A DNA stretch of 64,000 nucleotides, from assembly GCF_900167525.1 (NCBI RefSeq), contig NZ_FUZQ01000004.1, positions 182,747 to 246,746 on the forward strand. The letters are read 5' to 3'. Source of the stretch: Krasilnikoviella flava. GTDB lineage: Bacteria > Actinomycetota > Actinomycetes > Actinomycetales > Cellulomonadaceae. Shown here in pieces: positions 16,431-24,593 of this stretch. The translations under genes were made by a program, and so were the position numbers. The notes beneath the pieces were generated by a model that ran no database searches, was not told the DNA's origin, and saw only the letters and a list, made by a program, of their open reading frames with translations. Position 1 is the first letter of the stretch; every line of letters starts with the position of its first letter.

Positions 16431-18080
16431 ATGTCCACGACGTCCGGGCGCGCCCCGGTGACCCCGCTCGTCGACCTGCAGGGCAGGTCGGCATGGAGCG
16501 TGCTGCCGCCGCTCATCCTCGGCTTCTTCATGATCATGGTCGACACCACGATCGTGAACATCGCCATCCCGACCCTCACCGACCAGTTCGGCGCCTCCCT
16601 CATCGAGGTGGGCTGGGTCAACAGCGCCTACCTGCTCTCGTACGCGGTGCTGATGCTGCTGGCCGGCCGGCTCGGCGACCGCTACGGGCAGAAGTCGGTG
16701 TTCATCGCCGGGCTGATCGTGTTCACGACGTTCTCGTTCCTGTGCGGCTTCTCCGGCAACATCGGCTCGGAGCCCGAGATCGGCTGGCTCATCGGCTTCC
16801 GCGTGCTGCAGGGCGTCGGCGCGGCGATGATGACGCCGCAGACGATGTCGATGATCACCCGCGTGTTCCCGGCCACCCAGCGCGGGGCCGCGATGGGGCT
16901 CTGGGGCGCGACGGCCGGCGTCGCGACGCTCGTCGGCCCGCTGCTCGGCGGTGTCTTCGTGGAGACGATCGGCTGGGAGTGGATCTTCTACGTCAACATC
17001 CCGGTGGGCGTCGCGGCGCTGTGGTTCGCCTTCGCGCGGCTGCCGCACCTGCCGTCGCACGGCACGACGATGGACCCGCTGGGCGTGGTCCTGTCCGTGG
17101 TGGGTCTCGCGGCCGTGGTGTTCGGCCTGCAGGAGGGCGAGAACTTCGACTGGGGCCACATCTGGGGGCCGTTCTCGGTCTGGTCGATCGTGGCGCTCGG
17201 CGTCGTCGTCCTCGCCGTCTTCGTGTGGTGGCAGCACCGGCAGGGGCCGCGCGCCCTGCTGCCGCTCCGGCTGTTCCGCTCGCGCAACTTCTCGCTCGCC
17301 AACGTGGACGGCATGGTCGTCACGTTCGCGATGATCGGGATCTTCTTCCCGCTGACGATCTACCTGCAGTCCATCCTCGGCCTCACGCCCATCAACGCGG
17401 CGCTCGTGATGATGCCGGGCTCCCTCGTGTCCGGAGTGGTCGCGCCGTTCGCGGGCCGGCTCTCGGACCGCGTGCCCGCCAAGTGGGTGGTCGCGGCCGG
17501 GTTCGCCGCGATCGCCGGCGCGGTGCTGTGGCTCGCCGCCGTCATCGACCCCGACCTGTCGCCCTACGCCCTGCTGTGGCCGATGGCGCTGTTCGGCGTC
17601 GGCACCGGCCTCACCTTCTCGCCGCTCTCCAACCTCGCGACGTCGGGGCTCGACGCGCGCACGGCCGGCGCCGGCGCGGGCGCGTTCAACACCAACCGCC
17701 AGGTGGGCGGTGTCATCGGGTCGGCGGTCGTCGTGGCCCTGCTGTCTGCCCGGCTCACGGTGACCGTCCCGGCGGCCGCGCAGGACGCCGCCGCCGCGCT
17801 GCCCGAGCAGTACCGGCAGGCGTTCGTCGACGGCATCTCGCAGGCGAGCGGCAGCCTCGGCACGACGGCGGTCGGCTCCGTGCAGCTGCCGGACTCGGTG
17901 CCCGCGTCGGTCGCCGAGCAGGTAGGGGTCGCCGCCCAGCAGGCGTTCTTCGCGGGCTTCGCCGACGCGGCTTCCCAGACGCTCCTGCTCGTCGGCGTGG
18001 TCCTGGTGATCGGCGTCGTCTGCGCCGCGGCGATGTCGCCCGTGCAGCACCGCGAGCACGAGGACGCCGGCCGGGCCTGA
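16431..18080 (+). CDS. MFS transporter, DHA2 (EmrB/QacA-like) family, 14 TM
   Basis: 549 residues with about 14 hydrophobic segments. The N-terminal half has the DHA2 marker MVDTTIVNIAIPTL in TM1, the MFS loop motif LAGRLGDRYGQK after TM2, and RVLQGVGAAMMTPQTMSMI in TM4 (motif C region near VGPLLGGVF). A Gln/Ala-rich extracellular loop lies between the last two segments. There is no SD; a CACTCT hexamer lies 6 nt before the ATG, so the start may be leaderless. It likely exports a toxic compound by proton antiport and may belong to the MarR-controlled set 65 bp upstream. Confidence 0.9.
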   Translation: MSTTSGRAPVTPLVDLQGRSAWSVLPPLILGFFMIMVDTTIVNIAIPTLTDQFGASLIEVGWVNSAYLLSYAVLMLLAGRLGDRYGQKSVFIAGLIVFTTFSFLCGFSGNIGSEPEIGWLIGFRVLQGVGAAMMTPQTMSMITRVFPATQRGAAMGLWGATAGVATLVGPLLGGVFVETIGWEWIFYVNIPVGVAALWFAFARLPHLPSHGTTMDPLGVVLSVVGLAAVVFGLQEGENFDWGHIWGPFSVWSIVALGVVVLAVFVWWQHRQGPRALLPLRLFRSRNFSLANVDGMVVTFAMIGIFFPLTIYLQSILGLTPINAALVMMPGSLVSGVVAPFAGRLSDRVPAKWVVAAGFAAIAGAVLWLAAVIDPDLSPYALLWPMALFGVGTGLTFSPLSNLATSGLDARTAGAGAGAFNTNRQVGGVIGSAVVVALLSARLTVTVPAAAQDAAAALPEQYRQAFVDGISQASGSLGTTAVGSVQLPDSVPASVAEQVGVAAQQAFFAGFADAASQTLLLVGVVLVIGVVCAAAMSPVQHREHEDAGRA

Positions 18081-18131
18081 CCGGAGGTCGGCGGAGCCTG
18101 CCCTCGACGCGCGGGGGTCGCGCCGGACGCA

Positions 18132-18173
18132 GGTCGAGCCTGTCGGGACCGGGTGGTTCCGACAGGCTCGACC
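18132..18173. terminator. Perfect 15-bp hairpin between convergent transporter genes
   Basis: GGTCGAGCCTGTCGG (18132-18146) pairs perfectly with CCGACAGGCTCGACC (18159-18173) around a 12-nt loop. It lies between the 3' ends of the DHA2 gene (18080) and the MHS gene (18188), so it can stop transcription in both directions. No U-tract follows. The stem arm resembles GGTYGAGCCYGTCG arms at other gene ends in this window and may be a dispersed repeat. Confidence 0.7.
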
Positions 18174-18187
18174 GGTGACCCGAGGGG

Positions 18188-19549
18188 TCAGGCCTTGATG
18201 TCCCCGCTGAAGTCGACGTCCCGGGTCTCCTTCTGGAGCCACAGGGCGACGAACGTGATCGCGGCCATGGCCGCGAGGTACACGCCGACCAGCACGGGCG
18301 AGTCCGCGGCCTCCCACAGCCACACCGCGATGAACGGCGCCACGGCGGCGCCGAGGATCGACGCGACGTTGTAGGAGATGGAGGCGCCCGTGTAACGGAC
18401 GTTGGCGGGGAAGAGCTCGGGCAGGAGCGCGGCCATCGGCCCGAAGGTGAGCCCCATGAGGGTGAAGCCCAGGATGAGCAGCGACATCACGCCCACCGTC
18501 CCGGCGGCGAACAGCGGCACGAACAGCAGGCCGAAGACCGCGATGCCGCCGGTCACGACGAGCAGCAGGGGGCGCCGGCCGTACCGCTCGGCGAGCGGGC
18601 CCGACGCGAGGGTGAAGAGGCCGAAGAAGACGCACCCCACGATGAGCATCCACAGGAAGTCGATCTTCTCGTAGCCGAGCCCGGCGGGGGAGCCGTCGGT
18701 GGTCTCGGTGGCGGCGATGCCGTAGTTCAGCGTGAACGTGGTCATCAGGTAGAACAGCCCGTAGGTGGCGAGCATGATGAACGTGCCCGAGACGATCTTG
18801 CGCCACGAGGTGCGGAACACCTCGGCCACGGGCACCTTCGCCACGGCCTCGGCCTCGACGACCTTGGTGAAGGCCGGGGTCTCGATGAGCTTGAGGCGCA
18901 CCCACAGGCCGACGATGACGAGGACGGCGCTGGCGAGGAACGGCACGCGCCAGCCCCACGAGGTGAACTGCGCCTCCGTCAGGGTCTGGGACAGGCCGAT
19001 GAACACGAGGTTGGCGAGGATGAAGCCGATCGGCGCGCCCAGCTGCGGGAACGTGCCCCAGATCGCGCGCTTGCCGGGCGGGGCGTTCTCGGTGGCCAGC
19101 AGGGCGGCGCCGCCCCACTCGCCGCCGAGGCCGAGGCCCTGGCAGAACCGGCACAGCACCAGGACGAGCGGCGCGAGCACGGCCCACCCCGGGGTCGTGG
19201 CGGCGGGGATGAGGCCGATCACCACGGTGGCGACGCCCATGGTGAGCAGCGACGCGACCAGGGTCGCCTTGCGGCCGACGCGGTCGCCGAAGTGGCCGAA
19301 CAGCACCGACCCGACGGGGCGGGCGACGAACGCCACCCCGAACGCCGCGAACGACGCGAGCAGCGCCGTCGTCCCGTCCTGGTTCGGGAAGAACAGCGCG
19401 GGGAACACGAGCGACGCCGCGGTCGCATACGCGTAGAAGTCGTAGAACTCGATCGAGGTGCCGATCAGCGACGCGACGATGACGCGGCCGCGCGAGTTGG
19501 CGGCCGGCGTCGGCGTGCTGGTGGCGCCGGACGTGACGGAAGTGCTCAT
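18188..19549 (-). CDS. MFS transporter, metabolite:H+ symporter (MHS) family
   Basis: 453 residues, about 12 TM segments. TM1 region IEFYDFYAYATAASLVFPALFFP is the MHS marker. The loop motif LFGHFGDRVGRKATL follows TM2 and GGEWGGAALLATENAPPGKR lies in the TM4-5 region, as in ShiA, ProP and KgtP. These import organic acids, osmolytes or shikimate with protons; substrate unresolved. The ATG lies 8 nt from a TACGGT hexamer with no SD. Confidence 0.9.
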   Translation of the reverse strand: MSTSVTSGATSTPTPAANSRGRVIVASLIGTSIEFYDFYAYATAASLVFPALFFPNQDGTTALLASFAAFGVAFVARPVGSVLFGHFGDRVGRKATLVASLLTMGVATVVIGLIPAATTPGWAVLAPLVLVLCRFCQGLGLGGEWGGAALLATENAPPGKRAIWGTFPQLGAPIGFILANLVFIGLSQTLTEAQFTSWGWRVPFLASAVLVIVGLWVRLKLIETPAFTKVVEAEAVAKVPVAEVFRTSWRKIVSGTFIMLATYGLFYLMTTFTLNYGIAATETTDGSPAGLGYEKIDFLWMLIVGCVFFGLFTLASGPLAERYGRRPLLLVVTGGIAVFGLLFVPLFAAGTVGVMSLLILGFTLMGLTFGPMAALLPELFPANVRYTGASISYNVASILGAAVAPFIAVWLWEAADSPVLVGVYLAAMAAITFVALWLQKETRDVDFSGDIKA

Positions 19550-19557
19550 GGTCGACG

Positions 19558-19563
19558 ACCGTA
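19558..19563 (-). promoter_or_regulatory. Leaderless-type -10 (TACGGT) for the MHS transporter
   Basis: TACGGT, 8 nt before ATG 19549; no SD between them. Two CATCATG repeats (19578-19584, 19596-19602) lie just upstream and could bind a regulator. Confidence 0.5.
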
Positions 19564-19679
19564 CGACCGACGTATCGCATCATGAACAGACGTCTCATCA
19601 TGTGAATCGGCCGCTCGTGCGTGCCGGTGCCCGGGGCGTGAAGGTGTGGTGAACGTGAATAAGCCCGCGGTGGCGCGTG

Positions 19680-19709
19680 TTGGCACCACCGTGCTGGGCG
19701 AGGCAGGAT
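19680..19709 (+). promoter_or_regulatory. Possible murA promoter
   Basis: TTGGCA (19680-19685), an 18-nt spacer and CAGGAT (19704-19709) resemble a vegetative promoter and would give a leader of about 70 nt before the murA ATG. The 237-bp gap otherwise shows no feature I recognise. Confidence 0.3.
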
Positions 19710-19786
19710 CGACGGCGCGCTGGGACGACACCAACGGTGACATCCCAGGACCACTGCATCCGTAACGACGGGACGAACACGACGAC

Positions 19787-21103
19787 ATGAACGATCTGCT
19801 GCACGTCAACGGCGGGACCCCTCTCGAGGGCACCATCACGGTGCGAGGGGCCAAGAACTTCGTCTCCAAGGCGATGGTGGCGTCCCTGCTGGGGGAGTCG
19901 GCGAGCGTGCTGCGGAACGTGCCGCAGATCCGTGACGTGGGTGTGGTCACGGGGTTGCTCGAGCTGCACGGGGTGACGGTGAAGTCGGACCCGGACGCGG
20001 GCATCCTCGACCTGGACCCGTCGAACGTGGAGTCGGCGCACGTCGCGGACATCGACGCGCACGCGGGCTCGTCGCGGATCCCGATCCTGTTCTGTGGCCC
20101 GCTGCTGCACCGGCTCGGTGAGGCGTTCATCCCGGACCTGGGCGGCTGCCGGATCGGTGACCGGCCGATCAACTACCACCTGGACATCCTGCGGCAGTTC
20201 GGCGCGGTGGTGGACAAGATGCCGAACGGCATCCAGCTGCGCGCCCCGCGCCGCCTGCAGGGCACGAAGATCTCCCTGCCGTACCCGTCGGTGGGTGCGA
20301 CGGAGCAGCTGCTGCTGACCGCGGTCCGCGCGGAGGGCATCACGGAGCTCACGGGTGCGGCGATCGAGCCGGAGATCATGGACCTGATCGCGGTGCTGCA
20401 GAAGATGGGCGCGATCATCTCGGTGGACACCGACCGCGTGATCCGGATCGAGGGCGTGGACCGCCTCGAGGGCTACTCGCACACCGCGCTGGGCGACCGG
20501 ATCGAGACGGCGTCGTGGGCGTCCGCGGCGCTGGCCACGGGCGGCGACGTGACGATCAAGGGCGCCACGCAGCCGGAGATGATGACCTTCCTCAACACGT
20601 TCCGGAAGGTCGGTGGCCGGTTCGACGTGCAGGAGGACGGGATCCGGTTCTGGCACCCGGGCGGCGACCTGGACTCGATCGTGCTGGAGACCGACGTGCA
20701 CCCCGGGTTCATGACGGACTGGCAGCAGCCGCTGGTGGTCGCCCTCACGCAGGCCAAGGGCCTGTCGATCGTGCACGAGACGGTCTACGAGAACCGGTTC
20801 GGGTTCGCGGACGCGCTGCGGAAGATGGGCGCGACGATCCAGGTCTACAAGGAGTGCCTGGGTGGTCGCGACTGCCGGTTCGGGCAGCGCAACTTCCACC
20901 ACTCGGCCGTGATCTCGGGCCCGACGCCGCTCAGCGCGGCCGACATCGTGGTGCCGGACCTGCGCGGCGGGTTCTCGCACCTGATCGCGGCGCTGGCGGC
21001 GAAGGGGACCTCGACGGTCCGGGGGATCAGCCTGATCGACCGCGGGTACGAGTCGTTCCAGGACAAGCTCGTCGCCCTCGGCGCGGACGTCACGCGCGGC
21101 TGA
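19787..21103 (+). CDS. murA: UDP-N-acetylglucosamine 1-carboxyvinyltransferase
   Basis: 438 residues, close to the 420-residue norm. It transfers enolpyruvate from PEP to UDP-GlcNAc, the first committed step of peptidoglycan synthesis, in the cytoplasm. The active-site Cys is Cys121 in DLGGCRIGDRP, the site blocked by fosfomycin (some actinobacteria carry Asp here). Lys23-Asn24 (RGAKNFVSKAM) match the substrate-binding KN of E. coli MurA, and SSRIPI supplies Arg97. The start has no strong SD. It stands alone, followed after 105 bp by plsC. Confidence 0.96.
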   Translation: MNDLLHVNGGTPLEGTITVRGAKNFVSKAMVASLLGESASVLRNVPQIRDVGVVTGLLELHGVTVKSDPDAGILDLDPSNVESAHVADIDAHAGSSRIPILFCGPLLHRLGEAFIPDLGGCRIGDRPINYHLDILRQFGAVVDKMPNGIQLRAPRRLQGTKISLPYPSVGATEQLLLTAVRAEGITELTGAAIEPEIMDLIAVLQKMGAIISVDTDRVIRIEGVDRLEGYSHTALGDRIETASWASAALATGGDVTIKGATQPEMMTFLNTFRKVGGRFDVQEDGIRFWHPGGDLDSIVLETDVHPGFMTDWQQPLVVALTQAKGLSIVHETVYENRFGFADALRKMGATIQVYKECLGGRDCRFGQRNFHHSAVISGPTPLSAADIVVPDLRGGFSHLIAALAAKGTSTVRGISLIDRGYESFQDKLVALGADVTRG

Positions 21104-21194
21104 GGCGCCCGGCAGGTCGCGCCTGCGGGTCTCCGTGGTCCGGTCCCTCCAGAGGCTCAGGACGGCGCAGGCTCGACCGACGAGTCGTGGAAGG

Positions 21195-21200
21195 TAGGCT
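21195..21200 (+). promoter_or_regulatory. Leaderless-type -10 (TAGGCT) for plsC
   Basis: TAGGCT, 8 nt before GTG 21209, with no SD in between. This would drive plsC and the coupled gpsA. Confidence 0.5.
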
Positions 21201-21208
21201 CTGGCCCC

Positions 21209-21967
21209 GTGCCGATCGCCCGTCCTGACTCCCGTGGTTATCGCGTCGTCGCGCGCATCGTGCGGCCGCTGCTGTTCTCGATGGTCCGCTACGACTGGGA
21301 CGGCGGCGAGGAGAACCTGCCCCGCGAGGGCGGGTTCATCGCCGCCGCCAACCACGTCACCGAGTTCGACGCCCTGACGCTGGCGCACTACCTCTTCGAC
21401 AAGGGGTTCGAGCCGCGGATCCTGGCGAAGCGAGGGCTGTTCACCGCGCCGGTGGTCGGTTCGGTGCTGCGCGCCACGCGGATGATCCCGGTGGACCGCG
21501 GAACGTCTGCCGCGGCCCGCTCGCTCGAGGACGCGGGCACCCAGCTCGGCAGCGGCGCCTGCGTGGCGATCCTCCCGGAGGGCACCCTCACCAGGGACCC
21601 GGACCTGTGGCCGATGGAGGGCAAGACCGGCCTGGCGCGGATGGCGCTGACCAGCCGTCTGCCGGTGGTGCCCGTCGCCCAGTGGGGTGCCCACAAGGTC
21701 CTGCCCCGGTACGGCAGGATCCCGCGGCCGTTCCCGCGCAAGCCCGTGACGATCGTCGCCGGCCCGCCCGTGGACCTGTCCGACCTGTACGGTCGCCCGC
21801 TGGACACCCAGGTGCTGCGGGAAGCGACGAACCGCGTGATGGACGCGATCGCCGCGCTGCTCGGCGAGGTCCGCGACGAGACGCCGCCGCCCGCCCGGTT
21901 CGACCTGCGCAAGCACCCCGAGTACGAACGCAAGCAGACCATCTACCCGCCCGTGGAGCGCCCGTGA
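21209..21967 (+). CDS. plsC: 1-acyl-sn-glycerol-3-phosphate acyltransferase
   Basis: 252 residues. NHVTEFD is the HX4D catalytic motif; LPEGTLTRD is the EGT substrate-binding motif; MIPVDRG and PVVPVAQWG match blocks III and IV of the PlsC family. It acylates lysophosphatidate at the membrane to give phosphatidate. The C-terminal tail (from RFDLRKHPEYERKQ) is a basic extension common in actinobacterial members. It overlaps gpsA by GTGA, joining two phospholipid precursor steps in one transcript. Confidence 0.93.
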   Translation: MPIARPDSRGYRVVARIVRPLLFSMVRYDWDGGEENLPREGGFIAAANHVTEFDALTLAHYLFDKGFEPRILAKRGLFTAPVVGSVLRATRMIPVDRGTSAAARSLEDAGTQLGSGACVAILPEGTLTRDPDLWPMEGKTGLARMALTSRLPVVPVAQWGAHKVLPRYGRIPRPFPRKPVTIVAGPPVDLSDLYGRPLDTQVLREATNRVMDAIAALLGEVRDETPPPARFDLRKHPEYERKQTIYPPVERP

Positions 21968-23031
21968 CGACACCGACCACGCCGATGACCGGCACCTCGA
22001 CCGGCCCTGAGGCCCGCGGCGGTGTGCCGATCCGTGCCGCGGTGCTCGGTTCGGGCTCGTGGGGCACGACGTTCGCGATGGTCATGGCGGACGCCGGGTG
22101 CGAGGTCCGGCTGTGGGGTCGCGACGCCGGGATCGCCCGCGAGGTGACGGCCGAGCGGACCAACACGAAGTACCTGCCGGGCGTCGAGCTGCCCGTCATG
22201 ACCGGCACCACGGACGCGGCCGAGGCGCTGGCCGGCGCCCAGGTCGTGGTGGTCGCGGTGCCGTCCCAGGTCGCCCGGACCACGCTGCGCGACCTGCGTC
22301 ACCTGGTCGAGCCCGACGCCGTGATCGTGTCGCTCATGAAGGGCGTGGAGCTCGGCACCGACGAGCGCATGAGCCAGGTCATCGTCGAGGCGCTCGACGT
22401 GCCGTCGTCGCGCGTCGCCGTCGTCTCCGGTCCGAACCTGGCGCTCGAGATCGCGCAGCGCCAGCCCACGGCGACGGTCGTGGCGTGCTCCGACGAGTCC
22501 GCGGCGCAGCTCGTCGCCGACGCCTGCTCGAACGCCTACTTCCGCCCCTACCTCAACCGGGACGTCATCGGCGTCGAGCTGTGCGGCGCCGTCAAGAACG
22601 TCATCGCGCTGTGCGTGGGCATGGCGCAGGGTCGCGGCTTCGGCTACAACACGACGGCCACCGTGATCACCCGCGGCCTCGTGGAGATCACCCGGCTCGG
22701 CCTGGCACTCGGCGCGGACGCCGAGACGTTCTCGGGCCTGGCGGGCATGGGCGACCTCGTGGCGACATGCTCGTCCCCGCTGTCGCGCAACCACACGCTC
22801 GGCAAGTACATCGGCGAGGGCCGGACGCTCGAGGAGGCCGTCGAGGCCACCGGGACGACGGCGGAGGGCGCCAAGTCCTGCCGCTCCGTGCTGGACCTCG
22901 CCACGAAGCACGGCGTGGACATGCCGATCACCGCCGGCGTCGTCGCGGTGCTCTACGACGGCCTGCCGGTGGAGGAGATGGCCCGCGCCCTCCTGTCCCG
23001 GCCGAAGAAGTCCGAGGGCGTCGACGCCTGA
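21964..23031 (+). CDS. gpsA: Glycerol-3-phosphate dehydrogenase [NAD(P)+]
   Basis: 355 residues; GTG start in a 4-bp overlap with plsC. After a 22-residue Thr/Pro-rich lead come AAVLGSGSWGTTFA (NAD(P) fingerprint), VVAVPSQ, VVSGPNLALEIAQ and GVELCGAVKNVIAL, whose Lys is the catalytic base, then the GLAGMGDLVATCSSPLSRN signature. It reduces dihydroxyacetone phosphate to sn-glycerol 3-phosphate, the backbone that PlsB/PlsY and PlsC acylate. Confidence 0.96.
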   Translation: MTTPTTPMTGTSTGPEARGGVPIRAAVLGSGSWGTTFAMVMADAGCEVRLWGRDAGIAREVTAERTNTKYLPGVELPVMTGTTDAAEALAGAQVVVVAVPSQVARTTLRDLRHLVEPDAVIVSLMKGVELGTDERMSQVIVEALDVPSSRVAVVSGPNLALEIAQRQPTATVVACSDESAAQLVADACSNAYFRPYLNRDVIGVELCGAVKNVIALCVGMAQGRGFGYNTTATVITRGLVEITRLGLALGADAETFSGLAGMGDLVATCSSPLSRNHTLGKYIGEGRTLEEAVEATGTTAEGAKSCRSVLDLATKHGVDMPITAGVVAVLYDGLPVEEMARALLSRPKKSEGVDA

Positions 23032-23063
23032 CGCCGGCGGAGCCCGGCTGCGCTCGACCGGGG

Positions 23064-23735
23064 TCAGCCCACGCCGCCGTGCCGCACGTCGACCACGACG
23101 CGCGCGGGGTCCGCGAGGGCGTAGGCCCGGAACGGTAGGCCCGGCTCGTCCACACCGACGAACGCCGTCGTGTACCCCTCGAACCAGAACCGGTAGACGA
23201 CCTCCTCCACGGACTCCGCGACCTCGGCGTCGACCGTCGCACCGCCGTACTCCGCCGCGCCCTCGCCGGGCATCGCCATGCCCGACAGGCGCACCCGCAG
23301 CACGGCGTCGCCGTCCACCCGGACCGCGTGGCCGCTGCCACCGTCCGCGGGCGCGTCCACGTACTCGACGCTCCACCCGGGCGTGCCCGCGCCCTCGAGG
23401 TCGAACACGACGCGGTCGAACCCGTCGTGCGCCCCGACCCGGACGTCGGTGACGACGAGTGCGGCGTCGGCACCGGGCTCCGCCGTGTCCGGCGACGCGT
23501 CGGCGGCGAACGGCATGTCCGCGGTGGGCACGCCCCCGGCCGCGCCGGTCGTGTCGCCGGTGGCGTCACCGGTGGGTCCGCCCGCGGTCGACCCGGTCGG
23601 CGTGGCGGACGACGCGCGGGTGCCTGGCGACCCGTCGTCGGCCGGGCCCCCGCCGGCGCACCCGGCGAGCGTCGTCACGAGGACCGTCGTGAGCGCCGAC
23701 GCGAGGGCGGTCGTGGTCGCGCGGGTGCGGGTCAT
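23064..23735 (-). CDS. Lipoprotein with an AMIN-like C-terminal domain
   Basis: 223 residues; GGGAGG 4 nt before ATG 23735. Signal peptide with lipobox LAGC (Cys26), then a Thr/Gly/Ser/Ala-rich linker of about 60 residues. From about residue 90 comes a beta-rich domain: VVTDVRVGAHDGFDRVVFDLEG, GWSVEYVD, AVLRVRLSGMAMPG, RFWFEGYTTAFVGVDEPGLPFRAYALADPARVVVDV. This fits the AMIN-like domain found in many actinobacterial cell-surface lipoproteins; AMIN domains are associated with cell-envelope targeting. Exact role unknown. Confidence 0.8.
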   Translation of the reverse strand: MTRTRATTTALASALTTVLVTTLAGCAGGGPADDGSPGTRASSATPTGSTAGGPTGDATGDTTGAAGGVPTADMPFAADASPDTAEPGADAALVVTDVRVGAHDGFDRVVFDLEGAGTPGWSVEYVDAPADGGSGHAVRVDGDAVLRVRLSGMAMPGEGAAEYGGATVDAEVAESVEEVVYRFWFEGYTTAFVGVDEPGLPFRAYALADPARVVVDVRHGGVG

Positions 23736-23846
23736 GGCGCCTCCCGGTGCTCGGCCGTCAGGGCGGGTCGGCACGACCGTACGCAGCACCGGCCGGGGCC
23801 GCACCGCGAGGACGGGACGTCGGGGGCGGCCGGCCGCGCCCGACAG

Positions 23847-23852
23847 TACGGT
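23847..23852 (+). promoter_or_regulatory. Leaderless-type -10 (TACGGT) for the HAD hydrolase
   Basis: TACGGT, 6 nt before ATG 23859; the six bases between are GGCGCC, so there is no room for an SD. Confidence 0.55.
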
Positions 23853-23858
23853 GGCGCC

Positions 23859-24593
23859 ATGACGCCTGTGCCCCGCCCCGTCCTGGTGTTCGACGTCCTC
23901 GGCACGCTGGTCGACCAGGGAGGCAGCCTCGTCGCCGAGGTGCGGGTCGCCGCGCCGGACGTGGACGCGCCCCGGGTCGTGGCCACCTGGCTCGCGCGGG
24001 TCGGTGAGCAGGAGGGCGCGGTGCTGGCGGGCCGGCGGTCGTTCGCGCCGAGCCACGAGCTGGACCACGAGGTCCTCGCCGGGCTGGCCGGCGAGGGCGC
24101 GCTCCCCGCGGTCGCGGTCGACCGGCTCGCGACGGCCGCCGAGCGGCTGCGCCCGTGGCCGGACTCGGCCGAGGGTGTGGCGCTGCTGGCGCGCGACTTC
24201 ACGGTGCTGGGCCTGTCGAACGCGAGCCGGCGCACGCTCGAGGCCCTGGGCGTGGGGCTGGCCTGGCACGGGACGGTCTCGGCCGAGGACGCCGGCACCT
24301 ACAAGCCCGCTCCGGCGCTCTACGCGGCGGCGGTCGTGTCCGCGGGCGAGGCGTCGGCGACGGGCCATGCGGCGGACCATGCGGCGCGGCCGGGCGCCGT
24401 CGAGCCGGTCATGGTCGCCGCGCACGCGTGGGACCTGCGCGCGGCGGCGTGTGCGGGCATGCGGACCGCGTACGTGCCACGGCCGCAGGGCGACGCCCCG
24501 CGGGCCGACGACGCGTTCGACCTGCACGCCGCGGACCTCGCCGACCTGCACGCCCGGCTGCTGGCCGGCGGCCTGGGCCCGCAGCTCAGCTGA
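23859..24593 (+). CDS. HAD-superfamily hydrolase, haloacid dehalogenase type II-like
   Basis: 244 residues. Motif I is VFDVLGTLVD (nucleophile Asp11); the second Asp is replaced by Leu, as the dehalogenase subgroup often replaces it with a non-acid. Motif II is VLGLSNAS (Ser), motif III TYKPAP (Lys), and motif IV VAAHAWDLRAAACAGM. The cap is helical (about 20-100). The loss of the second Asp argues for dehalogenase-like or another non-phosphatase activity; the true substrate is open. Its 3' end overlaps the convergent PLP-enzyme gene by 8 bp. Confidence 0.85.
   Translation: MTPVPRPVLVFDVLGTLVDQGGSLVAEVRVAAPDVDAPRVVATWLARVGEQEGAVLAGRRSFAPSHELDHEVLAGLAGEGALPAVAVDRLATAAERLRPWPDSAEGVALLARDFTVLGLSNASRRTLEALGVGLAWHGTVSAEDAGTYKPAPALYAAAVVSAGEASATGHAADHAARPGAVEPVMVAAHAWDLRAAACAGMRTAYVPRPQGDAPRADDAFDLHAADLADLHARLLAGGLGPQLS

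Noticed and set aside
19578-19602. CATCATG direct repeats as an operator.
   Set aside because: Only seven bases long, no dyad symmetry, and no regulator gene adjacent; mentioned only as a note.
16041-19754. A 1237-codon frame on the minus strand across the exporter region.
   Set aside because: Its protein is His/Arg/Asp-rich nonsense over the marR-type and DHA2 genes and continues out of frame into the MHS gene.
23859-24593. Ordinary phosphatase activity for the HAD protein.
   Set aside because: The second Asp of DxD is Leu, which phosphatases of this fold need as acid/base.
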